Origin: Reyranella massiliensis 521
GTDB lineage: Bacteria; Pseudomonadota; Alphaproteobacteria; Reyranellales; Reyranellaceae
NCBI RefSeq assembly: GCF_000312425.1
Contig: NZ_HE997181.1
Location: 195,002-259,001 of the forward strand
Length of the DNA stretch: 64,000 nt
Reading direction: 5' to 3'
The notes below the pieces were generated by a model. That model saw only the letters and a list, made by a program, of their open reading frames with translations. It did no database searches and was not told the origin of the DNA. The stretch's first letter is position 1. Every line of letters starts with the position of its first letter. Position numbers and translations under genes: made by a program. This document shows positions 20,307-27,580 of this stretch, piece by piece.

Positions 20307-21032
20307 CTAGCCGAAACGCTGGTTTCCGACGGCGTCGAAGCGGCTGCCGAGGCGATAGCGCGAGGAGGGGTGCAGGCAGCGCACCATCGTGACCGGCGTG
20401 GTGCGCGTCCAGGTGCGCCGCGTCAGCAGCAGGCAGGGCTCGGGCGCTGCGATCTTCAGATGCGCGGCCTGTTCGTCGGTCGGCAGAACGGCATCGACGA
20501 CATGCTCGATCTCGTCGAACGGTACGTTCTGCACCAGATAGTCGCCCGGCGGCACGGTGCTGAAATCCTGATCCAGGAAGTTCGGCACGACGCTCGGGTT
20601 GACGTAGCGATCCTCGAGCTGCACCGGGACCTCGTTTTCGAGGTGAAGGCACACCGCGTGGAAGACCGACGAGCCGGCCTGCAGGCCGAGCCAGGCGGCG
20701 ACGTCGGGAGGGGCGGCGACCCGGTCGGCTGCGAGCGGGGCGCAGCGATAGTCGTGGCCGCGCTGGCGGACTTCGCGGCCGATGGAGGCGATCTGCAGCA
20801 GTGTCAGCTGCGGCTTGTCCTGGGCGACGAAGCTGCCGACACCGGCGACGCGCACGATGCGGCCCTTCTGCATAAGATCGCGCAGCGCGCGATTGACGGT
20901 CATGCGTGACATGCCGAACTGCTGGACCAGCTCGTGCTCCGACGGCAGGCGATGGCCAGGCGGCCAGGAGCCGTCCTGGATACGCCGGACGATATAGTCC
21001 TCGACCTGCTGATAGCGCGCCGTCGGTCCCAT
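20307..21032 (-). CDS. HutC-type GntR transcriptional repressor of the ABC/dioxygenase operon
   Basis: 241 residues. Winged helix-turn-helix PSEHELVQQFGMSRMTVNRALRDL near the N-terminus, then a UTRA domain with histidine-utilization-repressor hallmarks (VRVAGVGSFVAQDKPQ, LQIASIGREVRQRGHDY, VQLEDRYVNPSVVPNFLDQDF, LLLTRRTWTRTTPVTMVRC). By sequence type it is at least as HutC-like as the protein at 1813-2550, yet it sits at the end of a NitT/TauT transporter operon. It is 20 bp downstream of the ATPase gene. It probably controls this operon through the 24498-24517 site; the inducer could be urocanate or another imidazole. Confidence 0.88.
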   Translation of the reverse strand: MGPTARYQQVEDYIVRRIQDGSWPPGHRLPSEHELVQQFGMSRMTVNRALRDLMQKGRIVRVAGVGSFVAQDKPQLTLLQIASIGREVRQRGHDYRCAPLAADRVAAPPDVAAWLGLQAGSSVFHAVCLHLENEVPVQLEDRYVNPSVVPNFLDQDFSTVPPGDYLVQNVPFDEIEHVVDAVLPTDEQAAHLKIAAPEPCLLLTRRTWTRTTPVTMVRCLHPSSRYRLGSRFDAVGNQRFG

Positions 21033-21052
21033 CCGTCCCTCTATCCGCTCCT

Positions 21053-21835
21053 CTAGTGGTCGGCCGCCATGGCTTCGACGCGGATCTCCTCGGTGAGCCG
21101 CGCCTTCAACGCCATGAACTCGGACGAGGTCTTGATCGTGTAGTGCCGCGGATGCGGGAAGTCGGCTTCGACCTCGGCCTTGATGCGGCCGGGCCGCGCG
21201 CTCATCACCACGACGCGGCTCGCCATGAAGATCGCCTCGTCGATGTCGTGGGTGACGAACATCACCGTCTTCTGCGCCTGCTCCCAGATGCCGAGCAGCA
21301 GCTCCTGCATCAGCACGCGCGTCTGGTTGTCGAGCGCGCCGAACGGCTCGTCGAGCAGCAGGATCTTGGGGTCGTTGGCCAGCGCCCGGGCGATCGCCAC
21401 GCGCTGCTGCATGCCGCCTGAGAGCTGCTTGGGATAGTGCTTCTCGAAGCCGCGCAGACCGACCTGGGCGATGAAGCGCTCGCTGATGTCGCGCTGCTCC
21501 GCCGCCGGCATGTTCTTCTCGCGCAGGCCGAAGCAGATGTTTTCCTGCACCGTCAGCCAGGGAAACAGCGTGTAGCTCTGGAACACCACCCCGCGGTCGG
21601 CGCCCGGTCCGGAGATCGGCACGCCGTCGAGCAGGATCTCGCCGGTCGAGGGCGTCTCCAGCCCGGCCACGAGGCGGAGCAGGGTGGACTTGCCGCAGCC
21701 CGAGGGGCCCAGCACGGTGATGAAATCGTTGTCGCCGACTTCGAGCGACACCGGCTGCAGGGCCTGGGTCGGTGGCACGCCACGACGGTTGCTGGCGAAG
21801 GTCTTGCCGACGCCGCGGATCGACAGGCGGCTCAT
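21053..21835 (-). CDS. NitT/TauT family ABC transporter ATP-binding protein
   Basis: 260 residues. Walker A GPSGCGKSTLL, Q-loop VFQSYTLFPWLTVQEN, signature LSGGMQQRVAIARAL, Walker B KILLLDEPFGALD, H-loop FVTHDIDEA. The TLFPWLTV wording is characteristic of nitrate/sulfonate/taurine-type importers (TauB/SsuB). The ATG at 21835 overlaps the permease stop codon in an ATGA, which supports this start over one 13 codons upstream. Energises the importer formed with the permease at 21832-22608. Confidence 0.93.
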   Translation of the reverse strand: MSRLSIRGVGKTFASNRRGVPPTQALQPVSLEVGDNDFITVLGPSGCGKSTLLRLVAGLETPSTGEILLDGVPISGPGADRGVVFQSYTLFPWLTVQENICFGLREKNMPAAEQRDISERFIAQVGLRGFEKHYPKQLSGGMQQRVAIARALANDPKILLLDEPFGALDNQTRVLMQELLLGIWEQAQKTVMFVTHDIDEAIFMASRVVVMSARPGRIKAEVEADFPHPRHYTIKTSSEFMALKARLTEEIRVEAMAADH

Positions 21836-22608
21836 CGCTGGAAGCTCCAGGCGAAGAGGCGTTGGTTGACCCACTTGAACATCAGGTCGGAGACCAGGCC
21901 CACGAGGCCGATGACGACGATGCCGGCGATGATGTGGTCGGTCGCCATAAGCGCCTGGCTGTCGGTGATCATATGGCCGATGCCGGAGGAGGCACCGATC
22001 AGTTCGGCGACGATGATGTAGGTCCAGCCCAGGCCCAGCACCTGGCGCAGCGCTTCGGCGATCTCAGGGGCTGCGCCCGGCAGTACGACGCGGCGGATGG
22101 CGGCGGTGTCCTTGCAGCCCAGCGTGTAGGCCGCCTCGATCAGGTCGCGGCGCGTGGCGCTTACGATCATGGTGATCATCAGGGTGAGCTGGAAGAAGCA
22201 GCCGATGAAGATGACGGTGAGCTTCTGCGCCTCGCCGATGCCGACCCACAGGATCAGGAGCGGGATGAAGGCCGAGGCCGGCAGGTAACGCGCGAAGGAA
22301 ACGAAGGGTTCGAAGAAGGCCTCGATTGGCTTGTAGGTGCCCATGGCGATGCCCAGCGGCACGGCGATGACGGCAGCGAACAGGAAGCCGCCAACCACGC
22401 GCCAGATCGTCATGCCGACGTCGAAGCTGAATCCCTGCGTTGCGAAGAGGTCCCAGCCGGACAGCAGCGTCTGCCAAGGCGAAGCGAGGAAGTGTTTCGG
22501 GACCGCGCCGCTCCAGGTGATGAGCGCCCACAGGCCCACGAAGCCCACGAAGAAGGCCACGCCGAGGAGAGTTCTTTTCTCCCGGCTGACAGGAACAAGC
22601 AGTTTCAT
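21832..22608 (-). CDS. NitT/TauT family ABC transporter permease
   Basis: 258 residues with six predicted membrane segments. The BPD_transp_1 EAA-like loop is visible at DLIEAAYTLGCKDTAAIRRVVLPGAAPEI, with AELIGASSGIGHMITDS and the C-terminal NQRLFAWSF after it, the usual TauC/SsuC layout. The start at 22608 (MKLLVPVSREKRTLLG) puts the first membrane helix in the normal place. A homodimer would carry substrate from the binding protein encoded just upstream. Coupled to the ATPase gene. Confidence 0.92.
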   Translation of the reverse strand: MKLLVPVSREKRTLLGVAFFVGFVGLWALITWSGAVPKHFLASPWQTLLSGWDLFATQGFSFDVGMTIWRVVGGFLFAAVIAVPLGIAMGTYKPIEAFFEPFVSFARYLPASAFIPLLILWVGIGEAQKLTVIFIGCFFQLTLMITMIVSATRRDLIEAAYTLGCKDTAAIRRVVLPGAAPEIAEALRQVLGLGWTYIIVAELIGASSGIGHMITDSQALMATDHIIAGIVVIGLVGLVSDLMFKWVNQRLFAWSFQR

Positions 22609-22672
22609 AGGTCGCTTTTCTTGGCTTGAGGCCGGGAGCGTGCCTTTCGGAGGCACGCTCCCGGTGAAGGCG

Positions 22673-23635
22673 TCAGTTCAGGAACGTCGTGTCGAACAGC
22701 GTGTCGAGATTGGCCGGCTTGGCCTTGATCACGCCGATCTCGAGGAGCAGTTCGGCGGCTTCCTTGTTGAAGGCCTGGATCTCGCCGTTGAAGAACTTCT
22801 TGTTGGCTTCGCGGTCGGCCCACTTGATTTTGGACTGCGACTTCTCGAACTGCTCCGCCGTCTGCTTGACGTCGGCGCCCATGATCGTGAAGGCCTTCTT
22901 CGGATCCTTGTTGATCATCTCCAAAGCCTGGAAGTAGCTCTCCGTCAGCGCCTTAGCGGCCTTGGGGTTCTCCTTGATGAACTTCGGCGTGCAGCCGAAC
23001 GTGTCGAACACCATCGGGTACTGCAGCGAATCGGCGATCAGCTTGCCCGACTCAGGCTTGTCGCGGACCAGGCTGAGATAGGGCTCATAGGTCACGGCGG
23101 CGTCGAGATTGCCGGTGCCGGCCACGAAGGCATTGGCCGCGGGCGCGGGTTCGAGCGTGACGAGCTTCACGTCCTTCAAGCTCAGCCCGTTCTTCTTCAG
23201 GATCCAGGCCAGGGTGAAGTGCGGGTTGGTACCGGGCGCGGAAGCCGCGACCGTCTTGCCCTTGAGGTCGGCGACCTTGGAGATGGTGTTGCGTGCGACG
23301 ATGCCGTCCGAGCCCATGCCCTGGTCCATCTTGAAGAGCTGGGTGGTGGCGATGCCGTTGGCGTTCCACACGATCCAGGTCTCGACCGTCGTGGCTGCGC
23401 ACTGGATGTCGCCCGATGCGATGGCGAGGTGGCGGTCCTTCTGTGGGATCTTCTTGATCGAGACGTCGAGGCCGTTGGCCTTGAAGATGCCGGCCTCCTT
23501 GGCCAGCGTCAGCGGGGCAAAGCCGGTCCAGCCGGAAATGCCGATGGCGACTTTGGTTTCCTGTGCCTGAGCAAGCGCCGTGCCGCCGGCAAGGACGGCG
23601 AGTGCAGCGACGAAAGTCTTGAACGATCTCGACAT
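22673..23635 (-). CDS. NitT/TauT family ABC transporter substrate-binding protein
   Basis: 320 residues. Signal peptide (residues 1-24, cleavage after ALAQAQ) then an NMT1/THI5-like periplasmic binding fold: GISGWTGFAPLTLAKEAGIF, IASGDIQCAATTVETWIVW, and ADLKGKTVAASAPGTNPHFT. Relatives bind taurine, sulfonates, nitrate, thiamine precursors or aromatic acids, and family membership alone does not fix the ligand. The two neighbours that could hint at the ligand, a PhyH dioxygenase and a HutC-type repressor, suggest a small nitrogenous or betaine-like compound. Confidence 0.92.
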   Translation of the reverse strand: MSRSFKTFVAALAVLAGGTALAQAQETKVAIGISGWTGFAPLTLAKEAGIFKANGLDVSIKKIPQKDRHLAIASGDIQCAATTVETWIVWNANGIATTQLFKMDQGMGSDGIVARNTISKVADLKGKTVAASAPGTNPHFTLAWILKKNGLSLKDVKLVTLEPAPAANAFVAGTGNLDAAVTYEPYLSLVRDKPESGKLIADSLQYPMVFDTFGCTPKFIKENPKAAKALTESYFQALEMINKDPKKAFTIMGADVKQTAEQFEKSQSKIKWADREANKKFFNGEIQAFNKEAAELLLEIGVIKAKPANLDTLFDTTFLN

Positions 23636-23671
23636 GGAAGGCTCCCTTTATTTGTCGATGGGGCTGAGCGA

Positions 23672-24481
23672 CTACGAACGATAGACGACGGGGAAGATCG
23701 GCGCATCGAAGGGGTCGCCGTCTTTCATGGTGAGGCCTGTAAAGGGCGGCGAGCCCTTGCCTGCGCGTTGGGCATAGACGGCATCGTCGCCGACCCAGCG
23801 TGCCGAGAAGACTCGGCGCATCCGCGGCGAATGATTGGCCGGCGCGCCATGCACCGTGCGGAAGCTGAAGGCGATGGCGTCGCCCGGCTCCATTTCCCAG
23901 CCAACGATGTCGAATTCGCCGCGCTTGGCCTCGATGTCCGGCATGACCTCGAAATCGTCGTTGGCATAGAGGCGGGTGCCGTCGAAGCGCATCGGGCGGA
24001 AGCCCCTGCCCCAGCGATGCGAACCGCGCACGCACTCCATCACCACGTCGCGCGAAACGGGATCGAGCGGGATCCAGAAGCTCACGCTCTGCCGGCCCTC
24101 GACGCAGTAGTAGGGCTGGTCCTGGTGCCACGGCGTCACAGTGCTGCCGCCGGGTTGCTTGACCAGCACATGGTCGTGGAAGAAGCGGGCAGTCTTCGAG
24201 CCCATCAAGCCGGCCGCGAATTCCGCCGCCGGCGATTTCATCACGAAATCTTCGAACTCGGGGATGCGCTGCCAGTTGCACAGGTCCTGGAAGAAGGGGG
24301 CGGAGCCGTCTGCCGGTCGGACCGTCCGTTCCAGCGGGCTGGGATCGGCCATTAGGGCCTCGATACCTGCCCGAAGGGGCTCGACCCAATCCTTGAAGAC
24401 GCCGCGCAGCACAATGGCGCCATCGGCCTGGTAGGCTGCCGCGGCGCCATCCTGCTCAGAAAATGCTCGCTCCCCGCCCAT
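23672..24481 (-). CDS. Phytanoyl-CoA dioxygenase (PhyH) family protein
   Basis: 269 residues. Fe(II)/2-oxoglutarate dioxygenase fold of the PhyH type: the first two iron ligands are in WHQDQPYY (His-x-Asp), the distal His in FRTVHGAPANHSPRMRRVFSARW, with Arg for 2-oxoglutarate just after. GGATGC with AGGGGG upstream supports the ATG at 24481. It leads the ABC transporter operon, an arrangement recalling tauD with tauABC, where a dioxygenase acts on the imported compound. Bacterial PhyH enzymes hydroxylate diverse small molecules (ectoine, aminoethylphosphonate, others), so the substrate is open. Confidence 0.9.
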   Translation of the reverse strand: MGGERAFSEQDGAAAAYQADGAIVLRGVFKDWVEPLRAGIEALMADPSPLERTVRPADGSAPFFQDLCNWQRIPEFEDFVMKSPAAEFAAGLMGSKTARFFHDHVLVKQPGGSTVTPWHQDQPYYCVEGRQSVSFWIPLDPVSRDVVMECVRGSHRWGRGFRPMRFDGTRLYANDDFEVMPDIEAKRGEFDIVGWEMEPGDAIAFSFRTVHGAPANHSPRMRRVFSARWVGDDAVYAQRAGKGSPPFTGLTMKDGDPFDAPIFPVVYRS

Positions 24482-24497
24482 GCATCCCCCTCTTGCC

Positions 24498-24517
24498 TGT
24501 CTATACAAGTTAAGACA
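24498..24517. promoter_or_regulatory. Inverted-repeat operator upstream of the PhyH/ABC operon, hut-like core
   Basis: TGTCT-N10-AGACA forms an inverted repeat 17-36 bases upstream of the PhyH start. On the minus strand its first half reads TGTATAGACA (24507-24498), differing at one of ten positions from TGTATAGTCA in the hutF/hutI operator (3934-3943). Both operons encode a HutC-type GntR repressor. The similarity is seen; recognition by either repressor is inferred. Confidence 0.6.
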
Positions 24518-24581
24518 GCAGAAACCGTGCCAAGCAAGCGGGCAATGATCGCTCGCCACGCAAAAGGGAGGAGATCCCGGC

Positions 24582-25040
24582 TTAGGCTGTGATCGACCCC
24601 GCCACCTGCCGAGTGGCGGCATTCAGCCTATTCCACACATTGATCGTGGAAATGGCGAGCAGGAGCGCCGACAGGGCGCGTTCGTCGTAGTGCCGGGTCG
24701 CTTCGGCCCAGACATCGTCCGATATCGGGTCAGCCCGGTCGCTGAGCCGGGTGACGGATTCGGTCAGCGCCAGGGCAGCCCGTTCGGCCTCGCTGAACCA
24801 CGGCGCCTCGCGCCAAGCGGCCACCGTGTAGAGCCGCTCGTCCGTCTCGCCGCCCTTCTTGAGGTCGCTGGCGTGCATGGCCACGCACAGGCTGCAGCCG
24901 TTGATCTGGCTCGCCCGCAAATGAACCATGTCGACGATCTGCTTGGGCAGGCCAGCCTTGATCGAGCTTTCGTTCAGCGCCATCAGCGCCTGCATGGCGC
25001 CGGGAACGATCATGGCGGGGTGCTTCATTCGTGCTTGCAT
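24582..25040 (-). CDS. AhpD/carboxymuconolactone decarboxylase-family protein (ECF41 partner)
   Basis: 152 residues. Alkylhydroperoxidase AhpD-like fold with the redox motif CSLCVAMHASDLKKGG (Cys-x2-Cys-x3-His) about residue 50, and NVWNRLNAATRQVAG at the C-terminus. Such CMD-domain proteins are the most frequent partner of ECF41 sigma factors, and the divergent neighbour is exactly that. AGGAG seven bases before the ATG at 25040 fixes the start. Likely a peroxidase or redox-stress protein rather than a true decarboxylase. No clear ECF41 promoter was found on its own strand. Confidence 0.9.
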   Translation of the reverse strand: MQARMKHPAMIVPGAMQALMALNESSIKAGLPKQIVDMVHLRASQINGCSLCVAMHASDLKKGGETDERLYTVAAWREAPWFSEAERAALALTESVTRLSDRADPISDDVWAEATRHYDERALSALLLAISTINVWNRLNAATRQVAGSITA

Positions 25041-25097
25041 GATGAATCTCCTGATTCGGTCTCGACGTTTCCGTCGCCCGGCCGTCGCCACGTCACG

Positions 25098-25124
25098 TGT
25101 CACATCGGCCGGGTTTCGTTCGTC
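25098..25124 (+). promoter_or_regulatory. ECF41-type promoter upstream of the sigma factor gene
   Basis: TGTCACA (25098-25104), 16 bases, then CGTC (25121-25124). This is the published ECF41 promoter pattern (TGTCACA, 15-16 nt, CGTC). It lies 36 bases before the sigma ATG at 25160, with a start site expected near 25130. It implies positive autoregulation. Confidence 0.8.
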
Positions 25125-25159
25125 ATGGCTTTGACGGACCGGCAGAGGAAAGTGTGACC

Positions 25160-26050
25160 ATGGACGAGCAGAAAATTCTCGGCGATCGCTTCGAGGCCAA
25201 CCGCAAGCATCTCTACCGGGTTGCCTATCGCATGCTGGGCTCGCCGGGTGAGGCCGAGGACGCGGTGCAGGAAGCCTGGCTTCGGCTGAGTCGTGCCGGC
25301 GCCGATGATGTCGACAATCTCTCGGGCTGGCTGACCACGGTGGTGGCGCGCATCTGCCTCGACATGCTGCGTGCCCGCAAGACGCGGCGCGAAGAGCCGC
25401 TGGAAGCTCCCGACGAAAAAGGCGGAGAAGAAAAGCCCGCTGCGGCATCCGTCGTCCCGGGAACGATTGATCCCGAGCAGGAGGCGCTGCTGGCCGATTC
25501 GGTCGGCCTCGCGCTCCTTGTCGTGCTTCAGACGCTTGCACCGGCCGAGCGTGTCGCCTTTGTGCTGCACGACATGTTCGACCTTTCCTTCGACGAGATC
25601 GCCTCGGTGGTCGGCCGTACGCCGGTCGCCACACGCCAGCTCGCAAGCCGTGCCCGTCGCCGCGTGCAGGGCCAGCCTACCGTGCCCGAGGTCGACCTCA
25701 ATCGTCAGCGCGGTGTCATCGAGGCTTTTCTTGCTGCATCGCGTGGCGGCGATTTCGATGGGCTGCTGGCCGTGCTCGATCCCGACGTGGTGGTGCGTGC
25801 CGACGGTGCGGCCGTGAAATTCGGCTCTGCGCCGGAGATGCGCGGTGCCGATGCCGTTGCCAGCGCTTTCAAGGGTCGCGCCCGCAACGCGCAGGTGGCG
25901 TTGGTCGATGGCGCGCCCGGCGTCGTCGTGGCGCCAAACGGCAAGCTCCTGCTGGTCCTGCGTGCCAAGATTGCCAACGGCTTCATCATAGAGGTCGAAG
26001 CCATCGCCGATCCGCAGCGATTGGCGGAACTCGAACTGGCCGTGTTGTAA
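25160..26050 (+). CDS. ECF41 (SigJ-type) RNA polymerase sigma factor with SnoaL-like C-terminal domain
   Basis: 296 residues. Region 2 (LYRVAYRMLGSPGEAEDAVQEAWLRL, residues about 19-44) and region 4 (LAPAERVAFVLHDMFDLSFDEIASVVGRTPVATRQLASRAR) are followed by a SnoaL/NTF2-like domain from about residue 185 (RQRGVIEAFLAASRGGDFDGL). In ECF41 factors this extension replaces the anti-sigma factor and tunes activity; the conserved C-terminal motif appears here as ADPQRL rather than NPDKL. GAGGAAAG precedes the ATG. Divergent from its CMD-type partner. Confidence 0.93.
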   Translation: MDEQKILGDRFEANRKHLYRVAYRMLGSPGEAEDAVQEAWLRLSRAGADDVDNLSGWLTTVVARICLDMLRARKTRREEPLEAPDEKGGEEKPAAASVVPGTIDPEQEALLADSVGLALLVVLQTLAPAERVAFVLHDMFDLSFDEIASVVGRTPVATRQLASRARRRVQGQPTVPEVDLNRQRGVIEAFLAASRGGDFDGLLAVLDPDVVVRADGAAVKFGSAPEMRGADAVASAFKGRARNAQVALVDGAPGVVVAPNGKLLLVLRAKIANGFIIEVEAIADPQRLAELELAVL

Positions 26051-26139
26051 GGCGCCTCGATATGGTCACGATCCAGCTACGAGCGATTGGCAACCCGGCA
26101 CCCTGTAGGCCGTTCTTTAGGGGACGAATGGAGGCTTCG

Positions 26140-26376
26140 ATGGTGCATGTTGCAAAATTCGCTGTTCTTGCCGCCTTTGCGGCGACTGTGGCTGCGTGCG
26201 GTAACAACCCGACGGATCGTGCCCTGACGGGTGGCGCCATTGGCGCCGGTACCGGCGCAGTGGTGGGCTCGACGATGGGCGCGCCGGTTGCTGGCGCTGT
26301 CGTCGGCGGTCTGGGCGGTGCCGCGATCGGCGCCGCGACGACCCCGCGTAACGACTATTATTACAGAGGCTACTAA
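26140..26376 (+). CDS. Small glycine-zipper lipoprotein
   Basis: 78 residues. Lipoprotein signal with lipobox VAAC (ATVAACGNN) and a Gly/Ala zipper (GGAIGAGTGAVVGS, then GAVVGGLGGAAIGAA) ending in a Tyr-rich YYYRGY tail. Similar to small SlyB/OsmB-like outer-membrane lipoproteins of alphaproteobacteria. GGAGG five bases before the ATG at 26140 favours this start over 26128. Function unknown; likely envelope stability. It lies 89 bp after the sigma gene and could belong to its regulon. Confidence 0.75.
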   Translation: MVHVAKFAVLAAFAATVAACGNNPTDRALTGGAIGAGTGAVVGSTMGAPVAGAVVGGLGGAAIGAATTPRNDYYYRGY

Positions 26377-26389
26377 CCGACGGGAGACG

Positions 26390-26419
26390 CGCGGAGAGCT
26401 GAAGGGTCAGCTCTCCGCG
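26390..26419. terminator. Strong stem-loop between convergent lipoprotein and tctC genes
   Basis: A perfect 13-bp stem (CGCGGAGAGCTGA / TCAGCTCTCCGCG) with a 4-base AGGG loop lies 13 bases after the lipoprotein stop. The right arm overlaps the stop codon of the convergent tctC gene (TCA at 26407-26409). Only a weak T run follows on either strand, so it may stabilise mRNA 3' ends as much as terminate. Confidence 0.6.
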
Positions 26420-27393
26420 TTGATTCCGCGTTCGGCGGCAATGCCAGCGAATGTCGAGATGGTCTGCTCGAAGAGTTTCGCGAAGCCTGCGCCGTTGAGG
26501 CCGACGGCGTCGAATCCCAATGTCTGAAGACGTTCAATCACGGCCGAGTCCTTCAGCACGGCCAGCAATGCCGTGTGCAGGCGTCCACGCGCCGGCTCCG
26601 GTGTTCCCTTAGGCGCGAATATTCCCATCCACGTCGTTTGCACGAAACCGGGCGCAACCGTTGCCGTGGCTGTCGGCACGGTGGGAAAGGCGACGGCTCG
26701 CTCGGCGCTTGTGACGCCAAGCGCAATCAACTGGCCGGCAGCTGCCTGTTGAGCGGCCGCAGCGAAGGTAACGACCCCCGCGTCGATGTTGCCGGCGATG
26801 AGGTCCTGGATGAGCGGGCCACCGCCGCGATAGGGCACATGCGCCACCACGGCATTCCCGGCGGCGCGCAACAGCAGTTCGCTGGTGAGATGCTGCGAGC
26901 TCGCGATCCCCGGTATGCCGACATTGAGCGCGCCAGGTTTTGCCTTTGCTGCCTCAACGTAGTCGGCCAGGGTCTTGAGACCGGAGCGGGGATGGGTGAA
27001 CACGCCTTGCGGCGCGGACGCCGCCAGCGTCACCGGCGCGAAGGACGCGCGTCTGGACACGGTACCGGGAAGCGGCAGAGCCTCGGTGGCGGCGAACGTG
27101 TCGTTCGCCAGGAGCACCGTAAACCCGTCCGGCTGGGCGCGCGCCGCCGTCTGCGTCCCGACCCGGCCCGAGCCTCCGCCGATATTGTCGATCAGGACCG
27201 TCTGGCCGAGCTGCCTGCCGAGCGGAGCCTGAATCACGCGCGCAAAGGTGTCGACGCCGCCACCCGCGGGCCAGGGCACGACGATGCGAAGCGGGCGCGA
27301 CGCATCCTGGGCGCGCAATATGTAGGGCGACATCACGGCCGCGCCGGAGAGAAGAGCGGCAACGCGGCGGCGGGTAACGGTGGAAGCGGACAT
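26407..27393 (-). CDS. Bug/TctC family substrate-binding protein
   Basis: 328 residues from the ATG at 27393 (ACAGG upstream); an ATG at 27420 would add nine residues. Tat-like signal (TRRRVAALLSGAAVMSPYILRAQ), then VVPWPAGGGVDTFARV, DNIGGGSGRVGTQTAARAQPDGFTV, and HVPYRGGGPLIQDLIAGNIDAG, which are TctC landmarks. No TctAB nearby. Divergent from the CaiB-type CoA-transferase (187 bp apart), a common arrangement in Bug-rich genomes that hints at uptake of a carboxylate handled as a CoA thioester. Ligand unknown. Confidence 0.88.
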   Translation of the reverse strand: MSASTVTRRRVAALLSGAAVMSPYILRAQDASRPLRIVVPWPAGGGVDTFARVIQAPLGRQLGQTVLIDNIGGGSGRVGTQTAARAQPDGFTVLLANDTFAATEALPLPGTVSRRASFAPVTLAASAPQGVFTHPRSGLKTLADYVEAAKAKPGALNVGIPGIASSQHLTSELLLRAAGNAVVAHVPYRGGGPLIQDLIAGNIDAGVVTFAAAAQQAAAGQLIALGVTSAERAVAFPTVPTATATVAPGFVQTTWMGIFAPKGTPEPARGRLHTALLAVLKDSAVIERLQTLGFDAVGLNGAGFAKLFEQTISTFAGIAAERGINAES

Positions 27394-27580
27394 GAAAAAC
27401 CTGTCGATTGAGGGGCTCATCCGAAGGTGGCAGCGCTACCCGTTGCGTTAAATGAAACGTTCAATCGAATTGCGGCACGCATGCGCGAGCAGCGTTCCTG
27501 GCAATCACTCCCCATGGAAAATTCCAGTGGTTCATCCTCGGCGTCCGTCATAGGGAGGAGAGAGCAAGGGGAGTTCTGTC

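Noticed and set aside
20307..21032. Calling this repressor the true hutC of the histidine operon
   Set aside because: It is HutC-like but sits in a different operon; the gene coupled to hutF is the better holder of the name, so no symbol is given here.
22337..24355. 672-codon plus-strand frame across the ABC binding-protein and dioxygenase genes
   Set aside because: It is the shadow of two well-defined minus-strand genes and lacks recognisable sequence.
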